Positions 51,104 to 62,149 of a stretch of DNA of 64,000 bases are shown here, piece by piece (the stretch's first letter is position 1; the number at the start of each line of letters is the position of its first letter). The stretch is taken from contig CATKHK010000057.1 of assembly GCA_949751835.1 (NCBI GenBank), positions 124,001-188,000 of the forward strand. The letters are read 5' to 3'. The stretch is from Blepharisma japonicum. Taxonomy: Eukaryota > Ciliophora > Heterotrichea > Heterotrichida > Blepharismidae. The notes below the pieces were generated by a model. It had not been told where the DNA came from and searched no databases. It saw nothing but the letters and a program-made list of their open reading frames with translations. The translations under genes and the position numbers were made by a program.

Positions 51104-54100
51104 TTAGTTAGAGCTAGAGAGAAGCTCTTTTATCTCATTCATCTGCTTTTGATTTTCTTCTTTAAAAGCTGTGAAATTCTTATTCATTTCTTCAATTTTC
51201 CCTAGAACTTCTTCTTTGTCAGTAGATCTCATCACATCAACTTTATCTTCAAGTCTTTTCAAATCATTTGCATGACTGGAGCTTACATTATTGATTGACT
51301 TATGAATAGCCACAAGTCTAAGCTTCAATTCTCTAACTTTTCCAAGCCACGTATCAACCTCATGGGTTTGTTCTTGCTCACCTAATACTTGAATATAAAG
51401 TGCTTGCCCTAGTCCTCTTTTCCAGTAAAGCAAAGTTTCAGCTTCCAGGACCATTTCAGCAAGTTCTTTTAAGTCAGAAATTTCTCTACCATCTTGAACT
51501 CTATCATACGTATCACCCATGATTGAAATCAATAAGTTCAGCATGATTAATGGATTTACGACTGAAGCTAGGAAAAATATAATCCAATCAATTGTAGAGT
51601 ATCCTGCAGTATCAAAATCTCCTAAGTCAATTCTATAAGAAATAGTTAGGTAGCTACCAAAACTGTCGCCTTCTCCTTTTGTAATTGCAACAAAAATTAA
51701 CGAAAATGCTAGAGTTGAATATAAAAGCAAGGCTAGGAATGATGTCATATCAGAAAATACTTCTGAAATCAAATCGATGAGGTAACGTGTTTTTTGGAAT
51801 AAGCGGAAATAAGAAATCCCTCTAATCCAAGAAAGCAAGGTCAAGAAAACAAACAGCTTTTCATTCGCTTCAAGCCCGATTTCTATGAATAAAAGAACTG
51901 CATAAATAAAGCACGTAAAGCTTCTGGTCAAATCCAAATAATTCCATGGATCAGACCAATAATCAAGCCCCGCAACACCCATCTGGAAAACTTCATATGC
52001 AAGCAAAAACAGATTTATCACAAAAATCGGAGCCAAAAATGAAACTGAGCCTAAAAAGTTTGTTGTGTATATAGACAATAGCAATAAATAAGTGCCATAT
52101 ATTAAGCCTTGAAGTCTCATGACCCATCTTACTGTTTCCCATTTTTTGTTTAAGATCACCTTGATAAACCTCGTCCTGAAAATATCAGGATTTGGGCAAT
52201 CTATCAAACTTTCCAAAAAGTTAACACTAGCTTCAGAGCCAATTTGGGTATCCAGTTTAACATAACTACTCCAAAATTGGATAGATTTTCCTTCATTCTT
52301 GTACATTTCTTTAGGAGCGAACTTATCAGGGATAATTTCATTTGTATTGGATTCCAAGACAACAGGCAATTTTGTCAAAGGATCAATGAATTTTGGAAGG
52401 GTAATGTCTTTTGATGGGATTATTAAATAATTATAAAACTCACTAAGGTTTGCATAGCCTTTTTCATTCAATTTTATAAGCAAGTCTTCGACTAAATATA
52501 GAGAATAAGGAGACTCGTTAACTTTTTTCTCTAAAGAACCGAGGATGATATTGGCACAGTCAGTGAAATCTCTTTCAATGCACAAGGACAAAGGATTTCG
52601 ATTCATGACTGAGTTATAAATTGGAGAGCCTAAAATAAATGCTTGCTTTAGATGGTTTTGAAGATTAAAATAAGCATAGAGATGCACCGCATTCATTCTC
52701 ATAGGAGCAATAAGCCATTTATCCATCTCTGGGTTATGCTCAACTTCTTCATCATTAATTAGCTTTGCTATATAATCAATGATCCCTTGAGATGACCTTT
52801 CTGGACCATAAAATCCAAAATTGTCTGTGTTCATTGGGTTTTCTTGTATAAAAATATTTGATTTTTCCACGACATACAAGGTTTTCTCATCTGGAGAGCA
52901 ATTAATAGCTAAGCAGAGGTCATCATAAGTGAGGTTTGTGATATATGAAAAATCTCGATAATTCCAAAAAGACACTTTTTGGTCAGTTGAGGCGACAATA
53001 AAGTATTCTTCGTCTTTAGAAAAATAAACCCCATTTATTGCTCCTGTATGAAAAGTAACTGTTTTGTATAAAAATAGTTTATTGATACTCCATATCTTAA
53101 AAGTGCTGTCCCAAGAGCCAGATATGAGGATTTCGTCATTTCTTGATACTGCAAGGCATTTTATTTTTTTTGTGTGTCCTAAAAGCTGGCCTTTTTCAGA
53201 GCCGATATTAAGGTCATATAAGACTATTGACCCGTCTTCGCCGCCAGTTATAAGTGTGCTAGAGTCATGAGTTGTGGCAAGAGACCACACAGTATTTTTA
53301 TGTTTCCTAAACACGTATTTCACTGGTCTTTCTTGATTGGTTGATGGATCTCTATACTCAGTTACTGTGATTCTATTTTCTGTATCTCCAGTAACATAAT
53401 ACTTCCCATCAGGTGTACAGCAAACTGCTTTAACAGTCACATTTGAAAGCTCATTTATACTGAAAGGCTCATAAGTGTCAATATTCCACATAATCATCTG
53501 CTTTTGTGATGTGCAAGTAATCAAGTAATTTTCGTCTTGTGTTAAAGTCATTGCATAAATTCCAGCTTCATGCAGGAGCTCTTTAACTTTGACTTTTTTA
53601 ATTGGGTCCCAAATAATTGCTTTTTTATCATTTGCATTTGTGAAAATCAAGTCTCTTTTTTGTGAGTATAAACAGTTATAAACGTTTTCTGTGTGACCTG
53701 TTAATTTTCATTCGTTGTCAAGGTTGACTGGGACTTTCCATACAAGAATTCTGCAGTCTTCTGAAGTTGTGTAAATTGATCGTTGATCATCACTAAGCAT
53801 CATTGATTTAATCCAGTTTTTATGTCCTGTGTATACAATTTCTCTTCTATCATGATCTAGAGACCAAATTCTGACTGTTTTATCATTGCTGGCCGTGATT
53901 ACAACTTTTTCATTATTCAAAAATTCAATGCAGGACACTCTTGCTTCGTGTCCTGTCAATTGTCGAAATAAGCTCCAAGTTTTGCAATCCCATATAAAGC
54001 AGCCTGCATCATTATCTCCAGCAGCTAGCATTGATTTTGACTTCGAAAATTTGACGCTTCATATACTATTGGTCGGCCCTTCTAAAGTTTGTAAGACATT

Positions 54101-54772
54101 TTTTTCTTTTAAGTCATATACGTATACTGTTTTGTCAGCACCTCCAGTAGCAAGCCACTCTTCATCTTCAGACACGCTCATACATAGTGACCTATCATTG
54201 TGGCTATAAATAATTTCTGAGCTGCCATCAGCCATATTCCAAATTCTCACACTTTTGTCATCGCTACAAGTGTACATGACTTTTTCATCATTTGAGAAAA
54301 AGATTTCACTGATTTTTCCGTTATGTCCTTGGTACTTTTTAACGAGCTTGAAATCACTTAGCCTGTATTTGAAAATGATTGCGTCTTTTCCTCCGACAAA
54401 AACATATTGGTCATTGTTGAAAAGAGCAAGTGCATAAAGCCCATTGTCAGACAGTTTTACATCATTGGTAACTTCTTTGGTTAAGCGATTACAGACTCCA
54501 AGCCTTCCTTCGACACTGCAGAAGACAAAAGAAGTCTTGTCTTTGGTTAATGCCAGACAATTCCCTTTGAATGGAATCGGAATTTCGTCTGGCTTCATTC
54601 GCATTAGATTTTTGAGGATGTTTTGGATGTCACTTCTGGAGTCATTGGCAGGGAAAGAGGTGAAGAGGTCGCCTATGTTAGGATTTGCTTTGAGCTTGAG
54701 TTCAATATCTTGAGTAGTCGTAGATTGCCCGAGACTACTTAGAAGAGGAACTTTGAGCTCCATGCTGGCCAT
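51104..54772 (-). CDS. WD40-repeat / TRP-like cation channel fusion, 1222 aa
   Basis: One intronless frame from ATG 54772 (MASMELKVPLL) to 51104, with TGA as Trp at two WD40 positions (TNSI-W-SVKFS and LDNE-W-KLTGH). Residues ~60-640 hold about a dozen WD40 repeats (SDDKSVRIWNM, SNDKTVRIWSLD, GGEDGSIVLYDL, SGSWDSTFKIWSI). The second part (~840-1120) is a six-segment ion-transport domain: hydrophobic segments at GTYLLLLSIYTTNFLG, APIFVINLFLLAYEV, FTCFIYAVLLFIEIG, FVFLTLLSWIRGISY and ALLLYSTLAFSLIFVA, a pore loop (TKGEGDSFGSYLTIS), and a last segment VNPLIMLNLLISIMGDTYDR that is the signature end of TRPV/TRPA-like channels. The tail is a coiled coil (EEVLGKIEEMNKNFTAFKEE), which suits tetramer formation. 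Ion selectivity cannot be read; a regulatory or anchoring role for the propeller is inferred. Confidence 0.88.
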
Positions 54773-55113
54773 TATTTATTATCATTCTAATTAGAGGTTT
54801 ATTAGTTATGGATAATTAGAAACAGCAGTTCCTTTCTTGCAGTAAATAAATATTATTTATTTGACAGAAATTTCCTTTATAATACAGTTATTTTTTTTTT
54901 ATTAAATAACAGTTGAAAACCAAAAAAATTTTCGGATTTACTGCATTAATAAGGTAATTGAAGCTTCCTAGTCATAAAATATTGAGCTGAGCCAAATCAT
55001 TTCATAAGCGATCTCCTGAGCTGTTCTGATGGTATAGGGTATTAAAAAAATCATAAATGGCAAATGGCAAAAAATTTAGTAATAAATATTAAGATGGACA
55101 GAATTTTTAATTA
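54773..55113. other. Intergenic region upstream of the channel gene
   Basis: About 340 bp of AT-rich DNA with long A/T runs. It holds the upstream region of the channel gene; no motif is recognised. Confidence 0.4.
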
Positions 55114-55870
55114 ATTGAATTTTATTGAGCTCTTATTCATATAAAATAGCCTGATGTGCTTCAGAACTCCAAGTGGTGGATAACCTTATGCATGCCTGGG
55201 AGTGGTTTTTGCCTGGGCTCAAATGACCTTGAAGGAGACTTATCCTTACTAAGTGGTGAAATGTCTTATGGTTTTCTTTTGATTTTCCCCCTCAGCTTTC
55301 TCAATGCCCTTTTTTTCCATTGTCTTTTTGACCATTTCTGCTTCAACTTTTCATCAATTTCTTCAATTTTCTTCTTTTTCCAATCTTCTATACTTTTCTC
55401 CGCTTTTTTTTGCTTTTATTCTTTTTGTTCTTTCTTTTTCTGGAATTTTCCTGCCTCGACTTTCTTTAATTGACTCTTCTTCTTGCCTCTCGACTTTCAG
55501 CAGATTTTTGGTAGATCTTTTAGAGAGACTTTTGGTGGTCTTTCAATTAGTCTTATAGTTGGCCTTTTGGTGAACCTTTTGGTGGACCTTTTTGCGGGTC
55601 TTTTAGTGGGATTTTGGTGGATCTTTGATGGTCTTTAGTTGATCTTTAGTTGATCTTTTCATGGGTCTTTAGTGTTTTTTTAGGTCTTCTTGTGGATCTT
55701 TTGGTGGGTTTTTTGGTGGGTCATTTAGTAAGTCTTTTGGTGAGTCTTTTGGTGCACGTCTTTTTGAGGAATTTTGCGAGTCTTTTGAAGGAGCCTAAAT
55801 GGACCCTTTGATAGGTTCTTATGTAGGTATTTTGGTGCATTTTTTGATAGGTCTTTGGGTAATACTTTTC
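55114..55870 (-). pseudogene. Decayed repeat-protein locus (KR(P/S)T repeats and coiled coil)
   Basis: On the minus strand protein-like stretches are readable in one main frame with interrupting TAA codons. First come short repeats of a Pro/Thr-Lys-Arg kind (NPTKRPAKRSTKRFTKRPT), encoded by a degenerate repeat of about 15 nt (ACCAAAAGA core). Then comes a Lys/Glu-rich coil (AEKSIEDWKKKKIEEIDEKL, KWSKRQWKKRALRK), then SPSRSFEPRQKPLPGMHKVI before a final stop near 55114. At least three in-frame TAA codons interrupt it, and none can be removed as a GT...AG 15-mer. The plus-strand ORFs here are its antisense shadow. No family is recognised. Confidence 0.4.
55500..55870. repeat. Degenerate short tandem repeat, core TCTTTTGGTGG on the plus strand
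   Basis: About twenty variants of a 12-18 nt unit (TCTTTTGGTGGAT, GTCTTTTGGTGAG, GTCTTTAGTTGATC) follow each other with drifting length. It overlaps the decayed coding locus and probably began as its repeat-coding part. Confidence 0.65.
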
Positions 55871-56685
55871 TGACATTCTTCTTTTATTTTTTCTCTATTG
55901 CTCTGGTGATCTATATGGTTAGAATTAGTTCACCATCATCCAAGACTCCTTTCGTTCAATTTTGAATTAAAACTCTCACTCTCTCAAGTCTCTTTGCTTT
56001 CTTCCTCTAATTCTTTTTATCACCTTTCGTCTTCCTCTCAATTTTCTTCAATTTTTTCAATGCCTATTTCATCTTCTTCCAATAGCCTAATCTCATTTTC
56101 TAGAGCTCTATTTCGTCTAAGATCATTATATGTCATTGTTATATCCTGCGTCACTACATCATAGTAATATTGCTGTAGGAGCTATGGCTAATCTTCATAC
56201 TAATTTACCATGTTTGTGGCAAGAAAATAGTTTTTTGGCATGAAAAGAGTCAATTATGCAGCTAATGCTTCTGAACATGATACATAGAAGAGGGACTTTA
56301 ATCAATGCTTTAATCTAGTCTAATATTTTCAGTCTTATACATTTTAAATGAAGAGTAATCGATTTTAATGAAAAGTAGTCAATTTAAAATCCTCAATTAT
56401 AAAGCTATTTATATTTTCATATTCTTTAAATTGATAATGAATATTGTTAAAGCTTTATTATCAACTAGCAATTATTTCTTATAAATCTCCTTTTATTAGA
56501 CTTAGGCACTAAATAAGAAAATAAAATCGTAACGAAAATAAATAATTAAAGTAAAGCTATAGTCAAATTATAATTATTTTAAAGATTAGAAATTATTTAT
56601 GCTCTAAACTCTAAAACCAATTTAATATTGCATGAATGCATAAGCGCACAATTTAAAGATAAAAAGATATACTGAATTATAGTTC
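55871..56685. other. Intergenic region upstream of the secreted protein gene
   Basis: About 800 bp. The first 200 bp are CT-rich on the plus strand, the rest AT-rich. No ORF is supported; it contains the promoter of the gene at 56686. Confidence 0.4.
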
Positions 56686-57870
56686 ATGGTGAATAAATTT
56701 ATTATAATGAAAATTCTCCTATTAGGATTTCTAAGCTTGATATTTGCCAAAGATCTTACTTTTTATCATAATGCAGCCGAAATTGACACTGAAAGTTTGA
56801 CTGGCCAAGCTGCAGAATGTCCTAAATACATTTGTAAGACGCCATCAATTACTTTTAGTGAAGGTACTTGCATTTATCTTGACATGCCAGCGTCAACCTA
56901 TTATGCCCAGCCTTGCACAAAGAGTGAGTTATCTTGCCAATCTGGCCCTGAAGACAACTCTACCTGTAAAGCTCGGCCCAGTGCCTATTCAAATGCCCTT
57001 CCAGGTGAAGAATGCAAGACCTCAGATGACTGTTCAGTCCAAAGTTGGGCAGGCTGCGTTAATTCGATATGCCAAGGGGCTCCAGAGCATGCCACATGTA
57101 ATTTTCCTTGGCAATGTAATCCAGGTCTGACATGTAATACAACCACGAACACATGCACACCTCAATTAAAAATTGGAGAAACAGGCTGCACTTTGTTTAC
57201 AGATTGTGTGAATAATGCGGGTTGCAATATAACTCATAACGTTGGGACTTGCTTTGAGTTAGGCTCTTTTGAACCTCATGATTTTGTAAGTGACTGCAGC
57301 GTAAATACTGGTGTATCAGGGATTAGCAATTTATGCTCTTCGTGGAGTTGCGTGGTGACTAATAATGGGCACTTTCGATGCTTAGATCCTATAACATCAA
57401 GCCAAGAGCTTCCAATTAAATGCACAGCTACAGGAAGTTCTGGATGCGCCTCCAAGAAAGATGAATTTTCAGGAATTCAAGTCCCAGGGGATTGTGAATG
57501 TGGCTATAACCCTGATGGAGATTCTTATTGCTCCTTATTCCCTGGTGACAGCCAATATCAAGCGTTTATCAAGCAGACTAATAAATGGTTACAAAGTCAA
57601 GGCATTTCCTTATGCAACACAGTTGGAAGATTAGATTTTCTTTGTATGAAGACTCACTGGGATTCAGATAATTATAACAAATACGTTTACTATAATTATT
57701 TGATTCAAGATTACCCTTTAATGCAGTCAAGCCTTAATTGTGTATTAGATACTATGCTGGAGCCATATGCAGAAGCAAAAAAGAGATACAATGCTGGCGA
57801 TGATGATAGTTCAGATGCTAGCCATAATAAATTATTAGTAGTGATCGTGTTAGCTTTCGCTGCTATTTAA
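56686..57870 (+). CDS. Secreted or surface-anchored cysteine-rich protein, 394 aa
   Basis: ATG at 56686, with a second in-frame ATG at 56707 that begins a clean signal peptide (MKILLLGFLSLIFA, cleavage likely before KDL); either may be used. The mature part has about 40 cysteines in spaced patterns, including CKTSDDCSVQSWAGCVNSIC and CNFPWQCNPGLTCNTTTNTC, which recall Dickkopf/EGF-like cysteine modules common in ciliate surface proteins. After about residue 290 cysteines thin out. The C-terminus (GDDDSSDASHNKLLVVIVLAFAAI) has a small-residue site followed by a hydrophobic end, as in GPI-anchored proteins. No intron. Likely an extracellular surface protein; the ligand is unknown. Confidence 0.82.
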   Translation: MVNKFIIMKILLLGFLSLIFAKDLTFYHNAAEIDTESLTGQAAECPKYICKTPSITFSEGTCIYLDMPASTYYAQPCTKSELSCQSGPEDNSTCKARPSAYSNALPGEECKTSDDCSVQSWAGCVNSICQGAPEHATCNFPWQCNPGLTCNTTTNTCTPQLKIGETGCTLFTDCVNNAGCNITHNVGTCFELGSFEPHDFVSDCSVNTGVSGISNLCSSWSCVVTNNGHFRCLDPITSSQELPIKCTATGSSGCASKKDEFSGIQVPGDCECGYNPDGDSYCSLFPGDSQYQAFIKQTNKWLQSQGISLCNTVGRLDFLCMKTHWDSDNYNKYVYYNYLIQDYPLMQSSLNCVLDTMLEPYAEAKKRYNAGDDDSSDASHNKLLVVIVLAFAAI

Positions 57871-58126
57871 AAGATAATTCAATTAAAAGCTTGAATTTAA
57901 AATTTTACTAAATACTCTAATAAAATATTGGTATTAAAAAACATAAAAAATAGAATGCTCAGTCTGGCTACAAAATTAAGGTAGCAATATAGCTTTATAC
58001 AAAAGTATATTTTTGAAATTATAATTTTATAAGATTTATGTAAACATTAATTATTATATATTTGATGATTTTCTTTGGATCCAGTTTAATGAAACGTATT
58101 AAATCTAAATTATCTTTTGAGATATT

Positions 58127-60190
58127 ATGGAATCATCATCGTCAAGTTCTGGCTCTTCTTATACTTATTCTAGCGATATAGAGAGACTTGACCCTAGCTA
58201 TTTTGCTAAAGCTAACCAAAGTATAAAAAATGATCAAAACTCCAAGTCAAGTCTTCAAAATGTAAAAAGATCCAAAAAATCAAGTAGTTCTTCATCAAGT
58301 CTTATAAATGAAATCAATGAAAAAGCCAGAAAAGAGCATGATGCAAGGCAACAAAAAATCCCTCAAGTGAATCTTGATGCACCTGAAATGAGTGAATCTG
58401 ATAATTATATTAACAATCTTCAAAAGCAGTCTTATGTCCTTAAATTAAGCATGCTGCCAGCTCAGCCAATTCCTGCAAGAAAATTAGAGTTTCCTAATGA
58501 TGATCCAATTTTTGCAAAAAATAAAAAGAGTTATCAAGATCATGCAATTGAAATTAATGCAAATAAAAAAATAAAGCAAGAAAGTGAGCTGATAAATATT
58601 GAAGAGGAAAAAAGCAATGGAAAGGGAAGACAGAAGCTGTGGAATGTCAAAAATGCTGAAGCAGAGGATAAAAAGAAAAAAAAAGAAATAAGGGTTGAAG
58701 AAATCAAAATTATGGAAGAAAGCTCTAAAGGAAAAAATGATGAAGCTGCTCAAAAGAAAAAAGATAATGTTAAACTCTTTAAACCTAAAGCACAAGATCC
58801 ACAAGAAGAGGAAAAAGCTAAACAAAAATCGACCGAGCCTTTAAAGTCATCAGAAATAGTAAAAAATCTGAACATACAGCCGAAAATTCAAAAAAAAAAT
58901 TCTCCAAAAGAGAGAGATTCAGTATCATCTATTGATAGTAGACCTTCTGTAAGAGGCAAAAAGCAAGATTTTAAATTTGATTTCCCAAAGGATCCAGAAA
59001 TTTCAAACCAAGATAAAAAGTCTTCCACAATTCAAAGTAAGAATATTAAGGCTCCTTTATCGCAAAAATACAACAATTTAGATTGTTCTATTTCCTCACC
59101 TTCTTCATCTTCTGATGAAGATAGCAAAGAAGAAATAAAAGTTCAAGTAAAAATACCTGAAAAACCAGAAAATCCCCAAGATAATACCAATCCTCCTCTC
59201 TTGAAATTAAACTCAAAAAAGAAAAAAGAAAGCCCAAAAGTCGAAGTTTCTATTAAAAATGAGCTTGAGCCTGAACTAATTGACCGAAAAATCCCTGAGC
59301 TTCCTTCAGCAGTCAAGGTCGCTAGAAAATTAAAAAGTAATCCCAGTGATTTACAACAAGAAGAAGTCAAGCCTATCGATCCTCAACTAGAGTCACCAGT
59401 AGAAAAATTCCATAAAGAAATTGGATTAAATATTCCAAAAAATCGACATGAAGAAAGTGTTAATGCTGATATTGACGAAATAAAATATTATACAATTGAT
59501 GATGCCTTATGCAAATTCAAAGAGTTTAAACTCCCTGTAAGCTCCTCAAGAGTAATGATAAAACCAAGTCTTTTTGCTAGATTGTGTGGGTGTTGTGGAA
59601 AAAGCAATGTTAAGCTCACAAAAGAGCAAGCAGAAGAATGCGACAGAGTAATAAGCTTTTCTGAGACGACTTTTAAAATGCCTCAAGTATTCCACAGGAG
59701 TTTATTATTAAGTGTTTATTGCAGCATCACAAATGAAACCTCCTGGCCTAACTCCTTCAAAAAAATTGGAATTTCTAACTTTGATAAAGATACCAAAGGC
59801 AAAGGCATTCCACAATTTTTGATATTTATGCTATTTTTTACCAATTTGTTCACAAAAGCAACGAAAGAAATGTTTGAGGCTTCAAAAGATAAAGAAAAAG
59901 GCTTTCCTCTTGCTCCTTGTCTTTTAAAGCTAGGAGAGATTGTTATAAAAGTGCTAAAGGAAAATAAGCTCAATAAATTCATAAAATCAAACAATAAAAC
60001 ATTAGAGGTCATACTTTTCTTTTATGCAGGAATTGTTCTTTACTGATACAATATTTTCACCCATAATCATTCAAATATGAATCTATTTGACAGCATTTAT
60101 AATAAGACGTTAATAAAAGCAATGGGAGGTCCAAATGACCTCATATTATCAGCAAGATCAACTTTTGCAAAGCAAAGCAAAGGTATATAA
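58127..60190 (+). CDS. ELMO-domain protein with long disordered N-terminus, 687 aa
   Basis: ATG at 58127 opens a Ser run (MESSSSSSGSSYTYSS). Residues 1-450 are charged and low in complexity, with many Lys/Glu and Ser patches. From about residue 455 the C-terminal part resembles an ELMO/CED-12 domain: FHRSLLLSVYCSITNETSWP, then FKKIGISNFDKDTKGKGIPQ in the place of the usual W..IGFQG.DP.TDFRG.G motif, then a helical part ending with EVILFFYAGIVLY-W(TGA)-YNIF and FDSIYNKTLIKAM. ELMO proteins act as GTPase-activating or exchange-factor partners for small GTPases of the Arf and Rac type. The usual Arg of the ELMOD GAP motif is not obvious, so activity is uncertain. A Cys-rich patch (LCGCCGK) precedes the domain. 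Stop TAA at 60188-60190. Confidence 0.72.
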
Positions 60191-60202
60191 ATAATAATTT
60201 AA

Positions 60203-60976
60203 TTAATTAGTCTGACTTCTTCCCAAGGTACTCGAACTTGGAGAACGATTTCTAATTGAAATCAATAAATTACGAACTGACTGTCCTCTTTGCTTATTAT
60301 TAGGACTAATAGATTTAGCCTTGACGTTAATAAACACATTTGAATGATGACGGTGAGGCTTTATGTCTTTTGGATGAAAATACGAAATTTTTGGGTCATT
60401 GAGGGATTTGAATTTTTCTTGGGTATTTTGCCAAGTAAGGGTAGAAAGCACAGTTAAAGGAGTATGTTCTATTGAAACTGGGCTTGATTCTGTGTTTGAA
60501 TAGTAGCGATTTAATTTTCCATAAAAATCAGTTGATCTGATCATCATTGGATTTGCATTTTTTGTTCAGTTTTTCTCATTTTTCGATGGCGATGGAGTAT
60601 CGTCTCCATATTCAGTCTCTTGAGTTATCGTTCTAATAGGAATCAAACTGATAGACCTAACTTTTAATTGTTGATTTGAGCTATCATTTTCTTCAGTATT
60701 AAAATTCAAGCTGATCTTTTTCATGAGTTTTTCTTTTGTCGCACTCATAATTGTAATAGCACGGTTATTTTTCCTTACAATTTCATTAGCTTTAATAATT
60801 GCAAACGGATTAGGATTCGCATCTTGTTTTACAAGTAGTTTTTCTTTTGCTGCCGCATTTATTTTTACAATTGACCGACGTGGAGATCTCTCTTGAGAAT
60901 TGGTAGTCTTTTGGTCGCTTATATTTGAATCTAAAGATTTATTGAACTCTTGGCTACCAAAAATTTCATCATTCAT
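60203..60976 (-). CDS. Hypothetical basic, Ser/Asn-rich protein, 257 aa
   Basis: Continuous from ATG 60976 (MNDEIFGSQEFNK) to TAA at 60203, with one TGA read as Trp (NEKN-W-TKNANP). It is polar and basic, with the repeated phrase KINAAAKEKL / IMSATKEKLMKKI and Ser-Pro sites (ERSPRRS, DDTPSPS, NRSPSSS) that could be kinase targets. No domain, signal peptide or membrane segment is seen, and no family is recognised. It ends 12 nt from the ELMO gene (convergent) and starts 12 nt downstream of the CID gene's stop on the same strand, so the spacing is extremely tight. Confidence 0.65.
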
Positions 60977-60988
60977 TTTATTAAAATT

Positions 60989-61630
60989 TTAATTATCTAA
61001 TTTTTTTAACTTTTCATTAATTCTCCCAATTAATATCGACACATTCAGATTTCCATGATGGATTTTTTTCATGACTCCTACGATTTCTTTTATTATGTCT
61101 TCCCTCAGCTTGGATTCTTCATCTGACATTTTTACAGCTTCCCCATTCATATTTTTCATTTTTTCATCTAAATCTTTCAAATTATTTAGTTTTTTAGCTA
61201 AATTTATGATGTAAATTAGATTTGATCGGTCTGATATAGGGAGCTGGCTTTCTGCTCTTTGGCAAATCTTTTCTCATTCTTCGATAGAGGATTTTGGGAA
61301 TACTTGACGGTCGTCTCAGACTTTTAGAACTTTTCGTATGTCTTGAATCTGCGTAGGGTTTGTAGCGGAAATTGTGAAAGCTCGGGGTAACGCGAAGTTG
61401 AACATGGATTTTAAGGTTTCATTGTGGGATTGCTGGATAATATCATTTGCGAGGAATAAAAAAGCAATTTTTTGAGGGCTGGTTTCTAAGGATTTTGATC
61501 ATGCATCGACTATGCTTTGAGTTTTAGAAGGGTTTGATGTAAGAAACTCTTGACACCAGCGAGAAGCATTGTGAATTTTTTCTTGTGTAGGATCTAAGTG
61601 CTCCAGGAGATCTTTAAATTCCTGAATCAT
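60989..61630 (-). CDS. CID-domain protein (RPRD1/Rtt103-like), 213 aa
   Basis: ATG at 61630 starts MIQEFKDLLEHLDPTQEKI; the frame runs to 60989 with TGA as Trp at three places (DA-W-SKSLE, KV-W-DDRQVF, EE-W-EKICQ). The N-terminal ~130 residues are a CTD-interacting domain: ASRWCQEFLTS, KIAFLFLANDIIQQSHNE, and VWDDRQVFP, which is the conserved (V/I)W..R.(V/I)(F/Y) end helix. Such proteins bind the phosphorylated C-terminal repeats of RNA polymerase II and act in termination or 3'-end formation. The second half is a coiled coil (NLKDLDEKMKNMNGEAVKM) as in the RPRD family. Length is shorter than human RPRD1 (about 310). Confidence 0.87.
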
Positions 61631-61843
61631 AAATATTATAAGGCTTGGGGGAACTAATAATTTTATTTTCGATTAAAATTTTTATAATAAAAATATCTCA
61701 ATTTTACAAATTTTCTACCCCTGCATTTGTGTTTTTCAAAATTAGCTTGAAGAATAACATAATTAAATAAATAATACTTTCAATATTACTTTTGGTATAC
61801 CAATTCAGTAAAATATTGATCAGAGTTAGATAGTTGTAAAAGT

Positions 61844-62119
61844 ATGGGAGGAAGGAATGCCAAAAAGAAAAAAGAAAAGCAAAAACAACAGCAACAGCAG
61901 AAAAATGCAAATGCCCATGCAGTTAAAAAGCAAAAAATATTGAAAATAATAGAAGAGCCAGCTATTGTGGAAAAAACTGCAGGGGATGGTGGAACCCAAG
62001 GCGATCCTTCAATCCCTATATATATGGATGAAGAAGGTGACATTGGAAATGATTTTTACATAGAATCAAATGGAATTTTGACAAAAGTGGGAGAAGAATT
62101 TTTAATTAAAATAAGATAA
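61844..62119 (+). CDS. Small Lys/Gln-rich acidic-tailed protein, 91 aa
   Basis: ATG at 61844. It begins with a Lys/Gln run (KKKKEKQKQQQQQKNAN), then an acidic part (DGGTQGDPSIPIYMDEEGD). No family is recognised. The codon pattern, the TAA stop at 62117-62119 and the 30-nt gap to the next plus-strand gene fit a real small gene. The antisense Cys/Phe-rich ORF here is its shadow. Confidence 0.55.
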   Translation: MGGRNAKKKKEKQKQQQQQKNANAHAVKKQKILKIIEEPAIVEKTAGDGGTQGDPSIPIYMDEEGDIGNDFYIESNGILTKVGEEFLIKIR

Positions 62120-62149
62120 CCTCAAATATTTTACTCAAAATGAGTAATA

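Noticed and set aside
55156-55558. Plus-strand Phe/Ser-rich ORFs
   Set aside because: Low-complexity shadows of a Lys/Glu-rich minus-strand reading; composition is not that of a real membrane protein.
61704-62043. Minus-strand Cys/Phe-rich ORFs opposite the small Lys/Gln protein
   Set aside because: Antisense of Lys/Gln codons; no start context or conserved motif.
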